Part shown: in pieces, positions 53,509 through 64,000 of the stretch
How positions within the stretch are numbered: position 1 is the stretch's first letter
Layout: every line of letters starts with the position of its first letter
NCBI RefSeq assembly: GCF_001680005.1
Contig: NC_033567.1
Location: 1,860,001-1,924,000 of the forward strand
Origin: Plasmodium coatneyi
Taxonomy: Eukaryota > Apicomplexa > Aconoidasida > Haemosporida > Plasmodiidae
Direction: 5' to 3'
DNA length: 64,000 nucleotides
The notes under the pieces: model-generated
The model's input: only the letters and a program-made list of their open reading frames with translations
Database searches by the model: none
Told to the model about the DNA's origin: nothing
Made by a program: the position numbers and the translations under genes

Positions 53509-54714
53509 TTAAAGATACTTTTCCTGCCTACGCTGCTTACGGTTATAATGGAGCGGGTAAAATTCATCCTTCCTCTCAGCAAAAAGATACTTACCTGAAC
53601 TGTTCAAAACGTACAACGCAAAGTAGGTTCTTCCAAATTTCCTATTCCTTAAGCCTATCATATTATACACCCTCTGGGGCAGCATGTCAATCTCCTTCGG
53701 GTACTCAATAAACACAAGACAGTCACGGTCGAAGAGTTCACTGTTGGAAATATTTCGTATCAACTCACTGTATACAATCTGCTCATACGGTGGAGTGAAA
53801 AAAGCTAACTGAAATTTCTCTCCGATGTGAAACTTCAAAGGACACTTTAACAACTCCATGGCATCTGCTCTTATTATTTGATTATACGAATGGTCAATGT
53901 TACACAATTTTAAATTTTCGTAAATTGTTTTACAGCTATTTAGTGACAAATCCACAAAGGTTACATTAGGTATGTCTCTTGAAATGCACTCGATGCCCAG
54001 GTTACCACTCCCACTAAACACGTCCAAAACGTTTATGGTGGAATTACTGAATATTCCCAAGTGGGACAAAATGCTAAACAGAGATTCTTTCACTTTGCTC
54101 ATCATTGGCCTGGTATACGTGTCAGGTGAGTATATCCTCCTATTCTTAAATTTCCCTTCATGGATGCTTAAAATTTTTTTTTTCTTGTAATTTATATTTA
54201 TAGTTTCGCCGTATGTTTTTACTCTGCAGAATTGGTATTTGGATTTTATTTTGCTGTTGATTTGCCTTGTTATGTTTAGCTTTTCTTCTGGGATTCCATA
54301 CTCGTCCTTTTTTATTTCTCTTTTGGTTTTCTTCCTCTGCGGGGTGGGTACATCCACTTGGTTCGTGGGATCTTCCACTTCAGTGCCAACCCTTTCCGGG
54401 TGTTCACCATGCTGACCCTCTTCCTCCTCCACTGCTTCAACAACAACCGCATTTCCCCTTCTCCTGCTACACACATGGCGAATGTTCCTTCCCAGTCGGT
54501 AAAGTTTACGCCCCATGGAGATGCCTCCTATTGAGGACAGATAACACAATCTGCCTGCACCAAACACATTTCCATCTTTGCCATTCACCTGCCCCTTCCC
54601 TAAGTATGCATTCTTCACACACCATGCGCGGCCAAATTTTATACTTCCATTTTGGAGAAAATAAAATGTGCTAATGAAAAGGAACTTCAATGCCACAAAT
54701 GTGAAGGGGCTCAT
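53509..54714 (-). CDS. RsmD-like rRNA (guanine-N2) methyltransferase with secretory/apicoplast leader
   Basis: Open frame of 401 residues, ATG at 54714. The N-terminus is hydrophobic (FTFVALKFLFISTFYFLQNG) and is followed by a basic region, suggesting apicoplast targeting. The C-terminal 220 residues are an RsmD-type class I methyltransferase: RPMMSKVKESLFSIL, the AdoMet loop VLDVFSGSGNLGIE (about residue 227), VDLSLNSCKTIYENLKL, and the catalytic-type motif FTPPYEQ (about 304, NPPY-like). Bacterial RsmD methylates G966 of 16S rRNA, so an apicoplast small-subunit target is inferred. A consensus donor GTAAGTAT follows codon 374 (YVLNSS) at about 53592, so the last 27 residues of this frame may be intron, with a short alternative last exon downstream. 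The conserved domain is complete either way. Confidence 0.85.
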   Translation of the reverse strand: MSPFTFVALKFLFISTFYFLQNGSIKFGRAWCVKNAYLGKGQVNGKDGNVFGAGRLCYLSSIGGISMGRKLYRLGRNIRHVCSRRRGNAVVVEAVEEEEGQHGEHPERVGTEVEDPTNQVDVPTPQRKKTKREIKKDEYGIPEEKLNITRQINSKIKSKYQFCRVKTYGETININYKKKKILSIHEGKFKNRRIYSPDTYTRPMMSKVKESLFSILSHLGIFSNSTINVLDVFSGSGNLGIECISRDIPNVTFVDLSLNSCKTIYENLKLCNIDHSYNQIIRADAMELLKCPLKFHIGEKFQLAFFTPPYEQIVYSELIRNISNSELFDRDCLVFIEYPKEIDMLPQRVYNMIGLRNRKFGRTYFALYVLNSSGKYLFAERKDEFYPLHYNRKQRRQEKYL

Positions 54715-55871
54715 TTGTCACAAAAAAAATAAAAAAAAATCCCCCCCTTCGTGCTTCTCTCATTCTGCACTAAAGGCTGGATCATCCCATTTCAAAGTTG
54801 TCCAAATAGTTTCACCCAAGTACTACCCCCCTTTTCATGTGTTAAGCGAGGAAAGATAAAATTTCCCGCTGACTGAATGGAGCACCTTCCCCTGTGCGTG
54901 ATCAATTAGTACATTTGCTGAGTGAGATCTTCCCATGTAGAAATCGATTCGCAAAAAATGGGTAGTAACACATTTAATTAAGCGAAAGGAGTGACAAATT
55001 GTAGTTGCCAGATGGACACTGCGGAGCGGGTTCAGCGCAGTGCTACCAAAATGAGCGGAAAAATAAAACGGTTAAACGGAGATTGTGCCAAACGGATTGC
55101 GCCATACGCTGAAAATAAAAAAATATATTAGAAGCGACATGGCACGACACTCTTGTGCTTATTCAACAGATGAACTCACGCCATTTGCAATAAACAAAAA
55201 GCCAAAAAACTAAATCCAAAATTTACTATTCATGTGAATTATGCACGTAATGCAAACATGTAAAAAGTGAAAAGTGAGCTGTGCAGAAAAAATACTAAAT
55301 CGAATTATCCCTGTGTGTGCGTCGACGAAATTACATACCGCCATTGCCCTCCCCATAATGCAATGAAGCAGATGCGTAAAAGGGGGAGATGAATCAGTGA
55401 GCTAACAAACAGTTAACACAAAGTGATGGGAAAAAAAAAAAAAAAAAATGGCAATTGGGGATTAGGCAAATGAGGAGGGTATGTCTCTTGTCCAGTTTTG
55501 GAGCACGCACATAACACGTTTTTTTTTAGTGTCGTCTTGTTTGCTCCTTAACATTTCCTTTAACTGTGTTTTCAGAAGGAAAAGGTGCCCCTTCCCCCCC
55601 CAAAAAAAAGAAGCTTCCCGTCGCGTGGATCTCAAGAAGCTTATTTTAAGGGGATATGTTTTCGGGCAGTCTCCTACAAAATGGGACAATCGCCCCTCAC
55701 CCTGTTCCTACTTTCTGCGTGAAGCCCAAGGCGCAAATGGCGCAAAGGGAAGAAGGTGATGAAAATGGGCAGGTGGTCGACACAACATTGGGGGGAAACA
55801 AATGCAGGGAGAGTAACTCATCCCTTCCTCCCCCCATTGTCATGCACGTCAGATAAAACGAATCCTCCTCC
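54715..55871. other. Intergenic region upstream of the RsmD-like gene
   Basis: About 1.15 kb between two minus-strand genes, holding the RsmD-like promoter and the 3' flank of the next gene. A poly-A run lies at 55431-55448. The small open frames show no coding character. Confidence 0.55.
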
Positions 55872-56802
55872 TTACATCTGCTCCATGGTGAAGTACCCAA
55901 CTTTGTACTTCCGAATTCCCCACTCGTACTTGAAGTAGATATCTCCGATGCTGGAAAACAAGCGTGAGTAGTCTGCAAAAGGGGTAAAAGCGGAATGGCT
56001 CAGTAGACAGGGATATAATCATACAACAAAAGCAGGGTGCCCTCCACACGACATAACGAACAAAACTAATTAACCATTGGTAGATGCAATAAGAAAAGTA
56101 ATGTTCACGTGCGCATTATGGTACCCCCCCAAACGTACAGTATCTATAAGCTGGGATAACGAAGAAGAAATAAAAGTTCATCCCTGGAACCTGCGAAGGA
56201 GCCTTGACAACGAGCTTCTTCATCCCCGTAATGTAATTAAAGGACAGCCTCCAAGAAGGAATATCCGATGGAGGTTTCAGCTTCTTCCGAGCAATCAAAT
56301 TGGTCAATGATTCCATTAATATGTCAGACAAATTAGGCACCTTGGAAATTTTTAAAACGTGATTAGGCTCCAAATTTATGTCAAACAGCAATATAGAATA
56401 CTTACTACAAAACTGATTGTAAACTAAAGCCACATCAGACATGTATTTTTTTATCGAAAAGGTTTTGTCGTCATACCATTTTTCGAACTGCCTTCGTAAC
56501 TTCACATAATTACAAATGCTGGGGGTACCGCTTCTGCAGAATTTGTAATACAAGTTCCATTTGAATCTTTTTTCGAAGGAGTCATCGAAAAAGAAGTAAG
56601 CCTTCACTTCGTACCTACCGATCACCTCATCCTCCTTCAATCTGTATGATTTTTTATATAGGCGGGTATATCGAACTACCTTTTTCTTCGCTGTTGTGAT
56701 TAAACTATCTTTCTTTTTTGTGTCCGCATTTTTCCTGATGCATTTTACGCAAAGGGAGAACCACAGCAGCAGCAGTAGCTGTAACAGGTGCAGCCTTTTC
56801 AT
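55872..56802 (-). CDS. Secreted protein of unknown function, two exons
   Basis: The model is complement(55872-55972, 56139-56802), 254 residues, with a 166-base GT-AG intron in phase 1. The start at 56802 gives a strong signal peptide (MKRLHLLQLLLLLWFSLCVKC), followed by a basic, Lys/Thr/Tyr-rich stretch such as is seen in apicoplast transit peptides. The body has no repeats or low complexity and looks well folded (YEVKAYFFFDDSFEKRFKWN; VALVYNQFCSKYSILLFDIN; IPSWRLSFNYITGMKKLVVK). Exon 2 continues YSRLFSSIGDIYFKYEWGIR and ends FTMEQM. I do not recognise the family. An apicoplast or secretory role is inferred from the leader only. Confidence 0.82.
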
Positions 56803-57518
56803 TTTGCTCGTTTACCGGTTAGAGGAGCGGCAGATAGAGTTCACTGTGCTGACTTTCTCCACTTGACAAATTTTGTAAACGCGAATTGAGTTGCGCTCTA
56901 CTGGGGCTGCCGTCATTTACGGAAATGGGGGTCCTTCGATTAGCGGAAAAAAAAAAGAATGGTTCAAGACAGGGGAAATGCAGAGAGAGACGATTGGGAT
57001 GGTGGTAAAATTTGCATTCCAATCGTTTCGACGCTTCGTCACTTTGTTTTTCCAAACCCATTTTGCCCTGCTTCCCATCACGTAGCACGCCGAACGCTCG
57101 GCAGTGTACCCCCACACAAATCAGCCCAGCACTTCCATGCACATAAAGCGGTGCAGGCGGAATGGCCAAAATGGGTGTAAAGAAAAAAAAAAAAACTGCA
57201 CATTGGGGTTTTCCAATTGGATCTTGTCCCCACACATGGCTTCTCTGTAGAAATAACGTCTCCCAGCAGTGGAACAAAAAAAAAAAAAAAAAAACACACA
57301 TTTCTAGGTACGCACGTGTGTATGCATAAGCGCACGCTTGTTCACATGAACGACGCGAAAAGGAAAGACAGCCTACCCAATCTGTAGATCATCCACACCC
57401 CCAATAAACATTGCTCCCATTGGGAACAGAAATAAGAATAAAAATGCCTCCACTGAGTGTGGTAGACAGCACGCGCACCTTTTATATTTTCATGTGTGAA
57501 AAATTCTGTTGCATTTTT

Positions 57519-57552
<34 letters not shown>

Positions 57553-59089
57553 CCTTTGAGATGACACAAATGTGTAAAAAAAAGGGGGAAATGTATTACG
57601 AAAAATGCCGCACAAAAAAGAAAATATCCCCCTTCCGTAGGAAGTCCACCTAGCAGCACATTCGACCGAACTGACAAATGGACAGAGTGTCAAACCGGCA
57701 TTCCCCGCGAACATTCAAATGACGAAGGCACAGTAATGTGCACATGTGCGTCCATATCACCCAATCGTGGAAGCAGCATGACAGTACAGCGGTCTCTGGA
57801 CAGGGGGAGGACTAATCTCATCTCGTGTATTCATGAACGTGCGTATGCAGTGATGGAATAATGAAGGGGATGAACTTCCAAGTGAAGCCGCTCATCCATC
57901 GGTGTGTGCATAAATATGAAGCGGGTTGAGAACGAACGCCTAAACACCGCAAAGAGGAAAAAAAAAACATTCGATTGTTAATGCCTTATGGAGCATAAGG
58001 AAATTAACTCTCGCCGTAGGAACACCCCCAAATGGTGGACGGGCAAAGGGTAAGCTGAAGCTTGCACCTCTTCAGTTGCCAATTTTGCGCCATTCACCAG
58101 TGGGGAGTATCCAGCCGGTATTCTACACATGTGTGTTTCTTCTACACAAAAAAAAAAAAAAAAAAAAATTATCTCCCTCACATTTTATTCCTTTTAAAAG
58201 AAAATACACCTCGTTCGGAGCATGCAAGAAAAAAAAGGGAAGGAATGTGCAGTGTATCCCCTTAGCTACATTCGCACCCCTTGCGTAATTCCGCATCGAC
58301 AGGACAAAATGACTCCTGTAGGTTTAAAAAAGTGCAACGACAAGACGATAAAATGTGGGCAATAATGCCCGAGTAGCTCTCTTCAGCGGCGCCTCTTTCA
58401 CTTCCCCGTCCAGTGATTACTCCATTCGTGTGTCCAAATGACGTTAATTTTTTCATTCCGCACAGTCAAATGGGAAAAAAGAAAAAAAAAAAAACAATAA
58501 AATAATTGTGCATTACAAATTGTTTAACCCCATGCAGACATTGCGTCTGTCCAACTTTTTCGCAAATTAGCGAAAGTAGCACAGAGTGGATGCACCTCTT
58601 ACGTTGTTAAAATTGGCGTCAATTTCATCTCAAATGGCTGTGCCGTTCTGCACTGTTCTTCTTTTTTCCAACGAGGGATGTCTAAAAGTGCATGTGCGTA
58701 TGCACAGGGGCGTGCGTGCTGAGGGATAGCCACGCAGCATACGCGCATGCACTTTTTTCAGAAATTCGTACCATGCTTCGCCCCTGGAATGATGACCACC
58801 CCCGTATTGCCGCAGTTTCGCCGTCCACTCTGTGCGGGACCGATGCGGAATGTGAAAGTGCAAAATGGGGGAATACGAAAAAGGCGAAAAGGCGAAAAGT
58901 CGTAAGTGCAGAGGTGCAAAAATGTGGAAGCAGCAATTGTGAAATCACCCCGAACCGCTGACCATGCTGTTTGCATCCCCCCAATTGCCCCCGCGCGTGC
59001 GTTTCAATTTACCGTTAAAGTTGTATGCGCAGGTTAACGGTAAGGTGGACACAACACATGCGTTTTACCAGGCAGCTATCGTCAAGCCA

Positions 59090-59121
<32 letters not shown>

Positions 59122-59664
59122 CCCAAAGTGACATGCGGCAGTACATATATTGTACCCATTATAAACACTGTTCATATTAATGAACGAACGCCTTTATGCA
59201 TTTGCACATGCATGCACAGGCGTTCATCTGCTTCCTCTTTTTTTTTTGTTTCTTTTTTTGCGCTTTAGTTATTTCTCTGCCCCTTTGCTTTCTGTTAGCC
59301 GCCATTTCCTGCAACTGGCGGATGCACCAGTGCACGCTTGGATGCTGAAAATGGGACGCTGACCAAAAGGGGCACGCCTGTATGCATATGCATGTGCAGC
59401 ATCTAAGCGTGCACTGGTGCATATGGGCGTGTATATGCGCTTGTCTCCCCCGTCTGTATACTTCTCCCCGCGTTTGTGCCACTCGCACAGGCGGTAGAGA
59501 ACAGGGTGGAATGTAAAGAGGAAGCGCAAAAGGGCAAACGTGACAGAAGCCCCACGGTGTAGAAACTACCACCTGGTAACTTCCATTACGTCCACTTATT
59601 GATTGTCACTCCGCCGACCTAGTAACTATCAAAAATAGAACTGCCTCACCCCCCACATAAACAG
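56803..59664. promoter_or_regulatory. Divergent intergenic region (254-residue protein / OTU protease)
   Basis: About 2.9 kb holding two divergent promoters. It has long A/T runs (A at 57276-57294, A at 57522-57550, A at 58147-58168, T at 59095-59120). A short sequence reading GTGCACTGGTGCAT-like on both strands occurs twice around 59320-59425 (near-inverted copies of a 30-base segment). No convincing coding frame is seen. Confidence 0.5.
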
Positions 59665-62600
59665 ATGGCGGGGAAAAGGGGAGCGGCGCCGTGGCCCCGT
59701 GCGTTGCTCGTGGTGACCCTATTCGCCATCTACCTGTGTAGTTCCGTGCTATCCCTAAGGATAAACAAAGAGGACGGCTTTATAAGTAACCTTGGAAATG
59801 AAAATGAAGTGAAGGCATCCACAATTGTGTTTAATATTAGAGACGAAAAAATGTATGTCAGTGAAGAACATTTTGATAACCTGAAGGCGTTGCAAAATAT
59901 GCTATTGCAATGTTTTAAGTCGGTCGAAAAGAAGGTAATCCTGAAGGACATAGGAATAGATAATGTGAAGTATCTTTTTTATGAAAATTTTAAAAATGAG
60001 GTGTATGACTATTTCAAGCTATTTTTTAAATTCATAAAGGATAATTTTGCCTACTTCACTCAAAGGTTACAAGAAGAAAAAAAAAAAAACAATCTAAGTG
60101 AGGAACAGTATCTGTCCGATCAAAAGTTACAGGAACTACTGGAAGACGTAATCAGTTACGACATAGAAAAGAATGCATCCTATTTTGAAAAGCTAGTTCA
60201 ATTTATTACGTTGCGAAAATGCTTTACCATAAATTTATCTGCCAACCTGGAGAGCACGACAAAGCTCATGCTCCTTGTGATGGAAACTGACTCGAAAAAC
60301 AACCAAGTCCACTTCAAGCTAAAAAGCAACCTATCCACAGCGGACCTGCAACCACAGCAACAGCAACAACGACCACCACAGCGACCACCACAACAACCAT
60401 CACAACAACAGCAACCTGCACCATTGTCTGCAGAAGCGGGATCAGAAGCATTACCCACCGCACAAAATACAATAAACCCACCAAGGACAAACAACCTCGC
60501 CATGAAAATGGGCCAAAGGACGAACTTGCAAATGAGCTACTTCCGAAATTTATGCACTAAAAATAACTTCCAAGTGGCATCAAGAAATTGGGTCGAATTC
60601 TTCTCCAAGCATAATGAGACCTTATGTCACGTGGAAACGTGCGGATCTGGGGATTGCCTTTTCTTATCGTTGCAATATTTGTTGGACAAAAATGGCGTGC
60701 GAACTAATAACGTGACCCCCAATCCAGCCGTCCCGGAGAGCTCCTTCCTTCCTTGGTATGTGCGAAATGTAAAACAAACAAATGACCCAAAGTTTAATGT
60801 TAACGATTTGAGGTATTTAAGCACCTTTTATTTTATCAAATATTTTCCTGGGTACACGGAAGACTACGAAATAGACGAACAGTTCATAGAGGAAAAATTT
60901 AACCTCCTCATAAACCTTGAGTTTACTAACTACTATTTGAAGAAGGATTATTTATATAAAGTTATAAAAGGGAATAAAGAGGACGAGAAGAACAAATCCG
61001 TTTTGGTTCTCATTTCCAACTACATGAATAAGTACCTCTTCTCTGGTGGACGACCTCCCATTGCGAATACTGAAGAAGGCGCTGCCCGTTGTATGTCCAA
61101 CACTTGCCAGAAGGGAAACACACAGGGTCCGGGGTCCAGCGGTACTCACCCTAGTGGCACTCACCCTAGTGGAAGTGGAAAAGGCTCTGCTAATGAAAAA
61201 CGGGGAGGGGGACCTATCCTAGGTAGAGAACAAAACGATAACGACGACGTGAATAGCAACCAAAACAGTAACAGAAGCGGAAGTGATCTCAGCGGGGGAA
61301 GAGAAAGGGGCCACACACCACCCATGAGACGCAGCAACATAAGTAGGAACAGAAGTGGTAACGATTTTCAAGGCGTCATGCAGGAAAGTGGACCTTCTCC
61401 AAATCCCAATCGGGGGGAGCGCCCCTTAAATTCAAACGCCCAGCGGGGGATGGAATACACGACTGGTAGTCAGGACAACCTTAGCATAAGCGGGTCCCAA
61501 TCGGCCAACGTGGCCCTCGCAGAGGAGGATAAAATGGTGCAGTTTCAGAAGGTGGAAGAAGTAGGAGAGGGAAGCAAATCCACAAAGGACACGTATTTCC
61601 GGGTCACCTACGGGCCCAGCCAATCTGCAGATAACACGACAACGGGGAAGCACGATCCCGTCACACTCTCGCTCAAGAGGGACAGCACGAACGGTAGCAA
61701 TGGAAGCATCCAAAGTAGTGACAATGCTCAGAGCGAACGTGGAAGAAGCCCCACCGTCGGTAGGAACCAGTCCCTTCGCATTTCATCCAAGGATACTGAA
61801 ATCCCCACCTCGAAGGTCGTAGAATCCACACCATCTGTAAAGGATGATTACGAACATGTAGTCGTGCCACATTCGTCGAACACTACAAACAGTAAAACCG
61901 TCGATATGGTGAGACCCAAAAGGCTATTAACCAAACAAGGGCTTCTATGCACCACGTCGAGGAGTACCCCTAAATGCTCTAACATGCGGTTGGCGCAAAT
62001 TGAATACGATAAAAAAAGTCGCCTGTATAATAGGGCTATAACACAGTTGGGGGAGTCCACAGATGCTACGGAAGGCAGCGAAATGGACAACCAAAGTGAC
62101 CACCAAAATGACAACCAAAGTGACAACCAAAGTGACAACCAAAGTGACAACGATGAGGAGTATGATCCGAACAAGGTAGACGACATGGACCCCAACAGTG
62201 ATATGACAGAATATGATGAAATCCTAGACGAAGTGCATGAGGGGGGGTTCAGAATTTACGAGCTCATCTTCTTCAAACTAGTATCCCTTTCAGCCAACAA
62301 AATGACCTATGATGAATTGAAAAATGTTAAAAGGAAGAACATGCATACGCTAGTCGGTACAAATCTCAAATCTAAAGTAATCGGTTCTCATGTTTTTGTG
62401 AAAAAAATAACATCAGGTACCATTCTCCCATTTTTTAACTTTGTTAACTTGAAGAACAAATTGAACAACGTAAACAGTAAGGCAAATTATGCCAACCAGG
62501 ATCTCTATGTTATTATTATGAAGACCACATTTAATAAAAAAATTACAAGACCAAAGGATGGACTAGTCACCAAAAGTCTACTCTTCAAACATAATGGGGA

Positions 62601-62994
62601 CTGCATATCTTACTGGTCCATTAAAAATAATCACTACCATTTCACTTGTGATAATAAAGTTATTGAGACGAAAACAATTGAAGAAAAAGCATCTGCCTTC
62701 TTCTACGAAAGGACAAGGACAGGACACATCCACTGGGGGGATGAGACAGATTATGATGGCTTCCAAAAAATGTTCAACATTGGTTTAATCACCTTTATTA
62801 ATAATAATACTAAGTTTTTTTTTCCTAGGAATACCTACCAAGATTATCCTATCTACTTTTTGATTTACTTCTACTCTGGAATTCACTTCGAGCCAAGCAT
62901 TCACATTTCGGTACAGGATGATCAGGAGGTCTGCCGCTCCTCCTACGAGAGGAATAGCATTCCCCCCTCCTTCTTGCAGGTCCCCAAGGAGTAG
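59665..62994 (+). CDS. OTU-like cysteine protease, secreted, domain split by a large insert
   Basis: Single exon, 1109 residues, ATG at 59665, with an N-terminal hydrophobic leader (ALLVVTLFAIYLCSSVLSL). The OTU active-site loop is at about residue 325-336, HVETCGSGDCLFLSLQYLL, with catalytic Cys331 after the conserved G-D. A helical segment typical of OTU follows (DLRYLSTFYFIKYFPGY; YEIDEQFIEEKFNLL). The matching C-terminal strand with the catalytic His is near residue 1074 (YFYSGIHFEPSIHIS). Between them lies a low-complexity, Ser/Asn/Gly/Asp-rich insert of about 400 residues. OTU proteases cleave ubiquitin or ubiquitin-like conjugates, and another Plasmodium OTU protein acts in apicoplast upkeep. 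A Gln/Pro tract (about 231-255) and an NQSD repeat (about 810-830) are present. Activity is plausible because Cys and His are retained. Confidence 0.82.
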   Translation: MAGKRGAAPWPRALLVVTLFAIYLCSSVLSLRINKEDGFISNLGNENEVKASTIVFNIRDEKMYVSEEHFDNLKALQNMLLQCFKSVEKKVILKDIGIDNVKYLFYENFKNEVYDYFKLFFKFIKDNFAYFTQRLQEEKKKNNLSEEQYLSDQKLQELLEDVISYDIEKNASYFEKLVQFITLRKCFTINLSANLESTTKLMLLVMETDSKNNQVHFKLKSNLSTADLQPQQQQQRPPQRPPQQPSQQQQPAPLSAEAGSEALPTAQNTINPPRTNNLAMKMGQRTNLQMSYFRNLCTKNNFQVASRNWVEFFSKHNETLCHVETCGSGDCLFLSLQYLLDKNGVRTNNVTPNPAVPESSFLPWYVRNVKQTNDPKFNVNDLRYLSTFYFIKYFPGYTEDYEIDEQFIEEKFNLLINLEFTNYYLKKDYLYKVIKGNKEDEKNKSVLVLISNYMNKYLFSGGRPPIANTEEGAARCMSNTCQKGNTQGPGSSGTHPSGTHPSGSGKGSANEKRGGGPILGREQNDNDDVNSNQNSNRSGSDLSGGRERGHTPPMRRSNISRNRSGNDFQGVMQESGPSPNPNRGERPLNSNAQRGMEYTTGSQDNLSISGSQSANVALAEEDKMVQFQKVEEVGEGSKSTKDTYFRVTYGPSQSADNTTTGKHDPVTLSLKRDSTNGSNGSIQSSDNAQSERGRSPTVGRNQSLRISSKDTEIPTSKVVESTPSVKDDYEHVVVPHSSNTTNSKTVDMVRPKRLLTKQGLLCTTSRSTPKCSNMRLAQIEYDKKSRLYNRAITQLGESTDATEGSEMDNQSDHQNDNQSDNQSDNQSDNDEEYDPNKVDDMDPNSDMTEYDEILDEVHEGGFRIYELIFFKLVSLSANKMTYDELKNVKRKNMHTLVGTNLKSKVIGSHVFVKKITSGTILPFFNFVNLKNKLNNVNSKANYANQDLYVIIMKTTFNKKITRPKDGLVTKSLLFKHNGDCISYWSIKNNHYHFTCDNKVIETKTIEEKASAFFYERTRTGHIHWGDETDYDGFQKMFNIGLITFINNNTKFFFPRNTYQDYPIYFLIYFYSGIHFEPSIHISVQDDQEVCRSSYERNSIPPSFLQVPKE

Positions 62995-63069
62995 GTACGG
63001 CGCCCTACATGGGTTCACATTCCAGTTAAAGTTCCTCCAGTGGGTTGCAGTTAGATTCCCTTTACTGAT

Positions 63070-64000
63070 TCAACTCCTTTGCTGACTCCCCCTCACATGG
63101 CGCAGCATTAAGCCACCCAACCAGCAGAGCATCATCCGTCCTGCTGGATCTACCTTGCGGGGAAAAATCCAAAGAAAAAAAGTTATCACAAGTAACTTCC
63201 AATCGTTTAATTCGTTTTTAAATCGTTCCTTTTTTTTTTTAAACTCGTCGTTTGTTTGGTATGTTTGTGTAGTCTTTGTTTTCGTATCTTTATGCTTTAC
63301 GTTCGCGTATCGTGTCTGTCTGCGCGCCGCCACGTCTTGGGTACCACGTGCCACCAAAACTTGTCTCTTTCAATTTGTTAAAAAAAAATTTTATTTTTTT
63401 GGCCAAGCGGGGAGAAATCAAATATGCAGTGAAGCGTGTCAGGGCGCAAGCACTAATGTGATAATCTGATGACATACCAATGTATTCACGTACCAATGTT
63501 GGAACCGCCGCACCGTTTCCCCCCCGTGAAGAAGAAATAACCCAACTGCGGCTCCAAGTATTGTGAACATATTTTAACCCCCTCCTGCGTAACCAAACCC
63601 GCAATGACCATCTGTGCACACACACCGTAACGATCTGCATTGCAAACCATTCGGTGGAATGTGCTCTCCACTTTCCGCACCGTGTTGAACAAAACGTTTC
63701 TCTGTGCATCTACATAGGAGAGTAAAAAATGCAACCCCTTCGCATCGTCCTGCTCAACCATGTTTGTATCCCCCTCATCATGTGGCGCTGATAATTCAAC
63801 ACGCTTGTTTAATTCCTTTTTAATTTTCCCATTCGGGTCTCTTTCACCAAAATGTAGGAGGTTCACGTGTCTGCCGCACAGGAGTAAATCCCCCCTCGTC
63901 TTCTGCTTCAAAAAATGACGGTAAAGTGGACGGGGGGTCCCTTCTCGAATAGGCTTCAATCCCGAACCGTAGAGAAAGGCAAATTCTAGGAAGTGCTCCC
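63070..64000 (-). CDS. Unrecognised protein, 3' end only (last two exons)
   Basis: A minus-strand frame enters from the right edge at 64000 (EHFLEFAFLYGSGLKPIREG) and runs to a GTACGTG donor at 63493. There is no ATG at its upstream end, so the gene continues beyond the window. Joined in phase 1 to a final exon at 63070-63149 (acceptor GCAAGGTAG), it would end HVRGSQQRS. Visible segments include LLLCGRHVNLLHFGERDPNG, FNTVRKVESTFHRMVCNADR and YGVCAQMVIAGLVTQEGVKI. FLEFAFLYGSG slightly resembles the start of the Tam41 nucleotidyltransferases, but the rest does not follow that family, so I leave it unnamed. If the last intron is not used, the frame ends three codons later at 63486. Confidence 0.6.

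Noticed and set aside
63486..64000. Assignment of the right-edge gene to Tam41 (CDP-diacylglycerol synthase) from FLEFAFLYGSG
   Set aside because: Only this short phrase matches. The remaining residues do not follow the family and the expected downstream nucleotidyltransferase motifs are absent.

Overview
The window is nuclear DNA of a malaria parasite, most likely Plasmodium knowlesi (a close relative such as P. coatneyi cannot be excluded). The decisive evidence is an eight-exon SICAvar variant-antigen gene at 44872-50884, a family known from P. knowlesi and its nearest relatives. Supporting evidence is the apicomplexan gene content (alveolin, ApiAP2 factor, proteins with apicoplast-type leaders), short GT-AG introns, long homopolymer A/T tracts, and Lys/Asn/Glu-rich low-complexity inserts inside conserved domains. 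From memory, ribosomal protein L17, glycerol kinase, the alveolin IMC1f, a PITP and an ApiAP2 gene also lie close together on P. falciparum chromosome 13, so most of the window looks like a conserved syntenic block.

Layout, left to right. 1-3591 (-): 5' part of a long secreted/apicoplast-type protein whose last visible residues carry the YqeH-family zinc finger. 4157-5404 (+): PRCC-like nuclear protein. 5891-6424 (-): secreted thioredoxin-like CxxC protein. 8510-12700 (-): alveolin, probably IMC1f. 15575-17080 (-): glycerol kinase. 18854-20403 (-): ribosomal protein L17, three exons. 24150-25532 (+): STIMATE/TMEM110-family membrane protein. 26299-30462 (-): beta-galactosidase (GH35)-like membrane protein without catalytic glutamates. 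31792-32999 (+): six-exon CZIB/UPF0587 protein without its zinc cysteines. 33778-36615 (-): PITP-domain protein with a membrane-anchored tail. 41178-43037 (+): two-AP2-domain transcription factor. 43522-44260: long inverted repeat. 44872-50884 (+): SICAvar gene, with satellite-like repeats in its last intron and C-terminal coding-type repeats running past its stop. 52484-53263 (+): coiled-coil protein. 53509-54714 (-): RsmD-like rRNA methyltransferase with a secretory leader. 55872-56802 (-): secreted two-exon protein. 59665-62994 (+): OTU-like cysteine protease. 63070->64000 (-): 3' end of an unrecognised gene.

Most genes are single-copy housekeeping or parasite-lineage genes and do not form one pathway. 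Several share a leader consistent with entry to the secretory pathway or apicoplast (YqeH-like, RsmD-like, OTU-like, the 254-residue protein and the CxxC protein). The first two would both serve organellar ribosome assembly.

The SICAvar island (about 43.5-51.3 kb) differs in composition and repeat content from its surroundings. It is bounded upstream by the inverted repeat, whose outer ends carry the same sequence motif that forms 42-bp tandem repeats in the last SICAvar intron. This shared motif, together with the frame-breaking C-terminal repeat array, is the most unusual structure in the window. The loss of active-site residues in the GH35-like and CZIB proteins is the most unusual protein-level observation. 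Exon boundaries for L17, CZIB, SICAvar, the 254-residue protein and the right-edge gene were worked out by eye from reading-frame phase and GT-AG sites.
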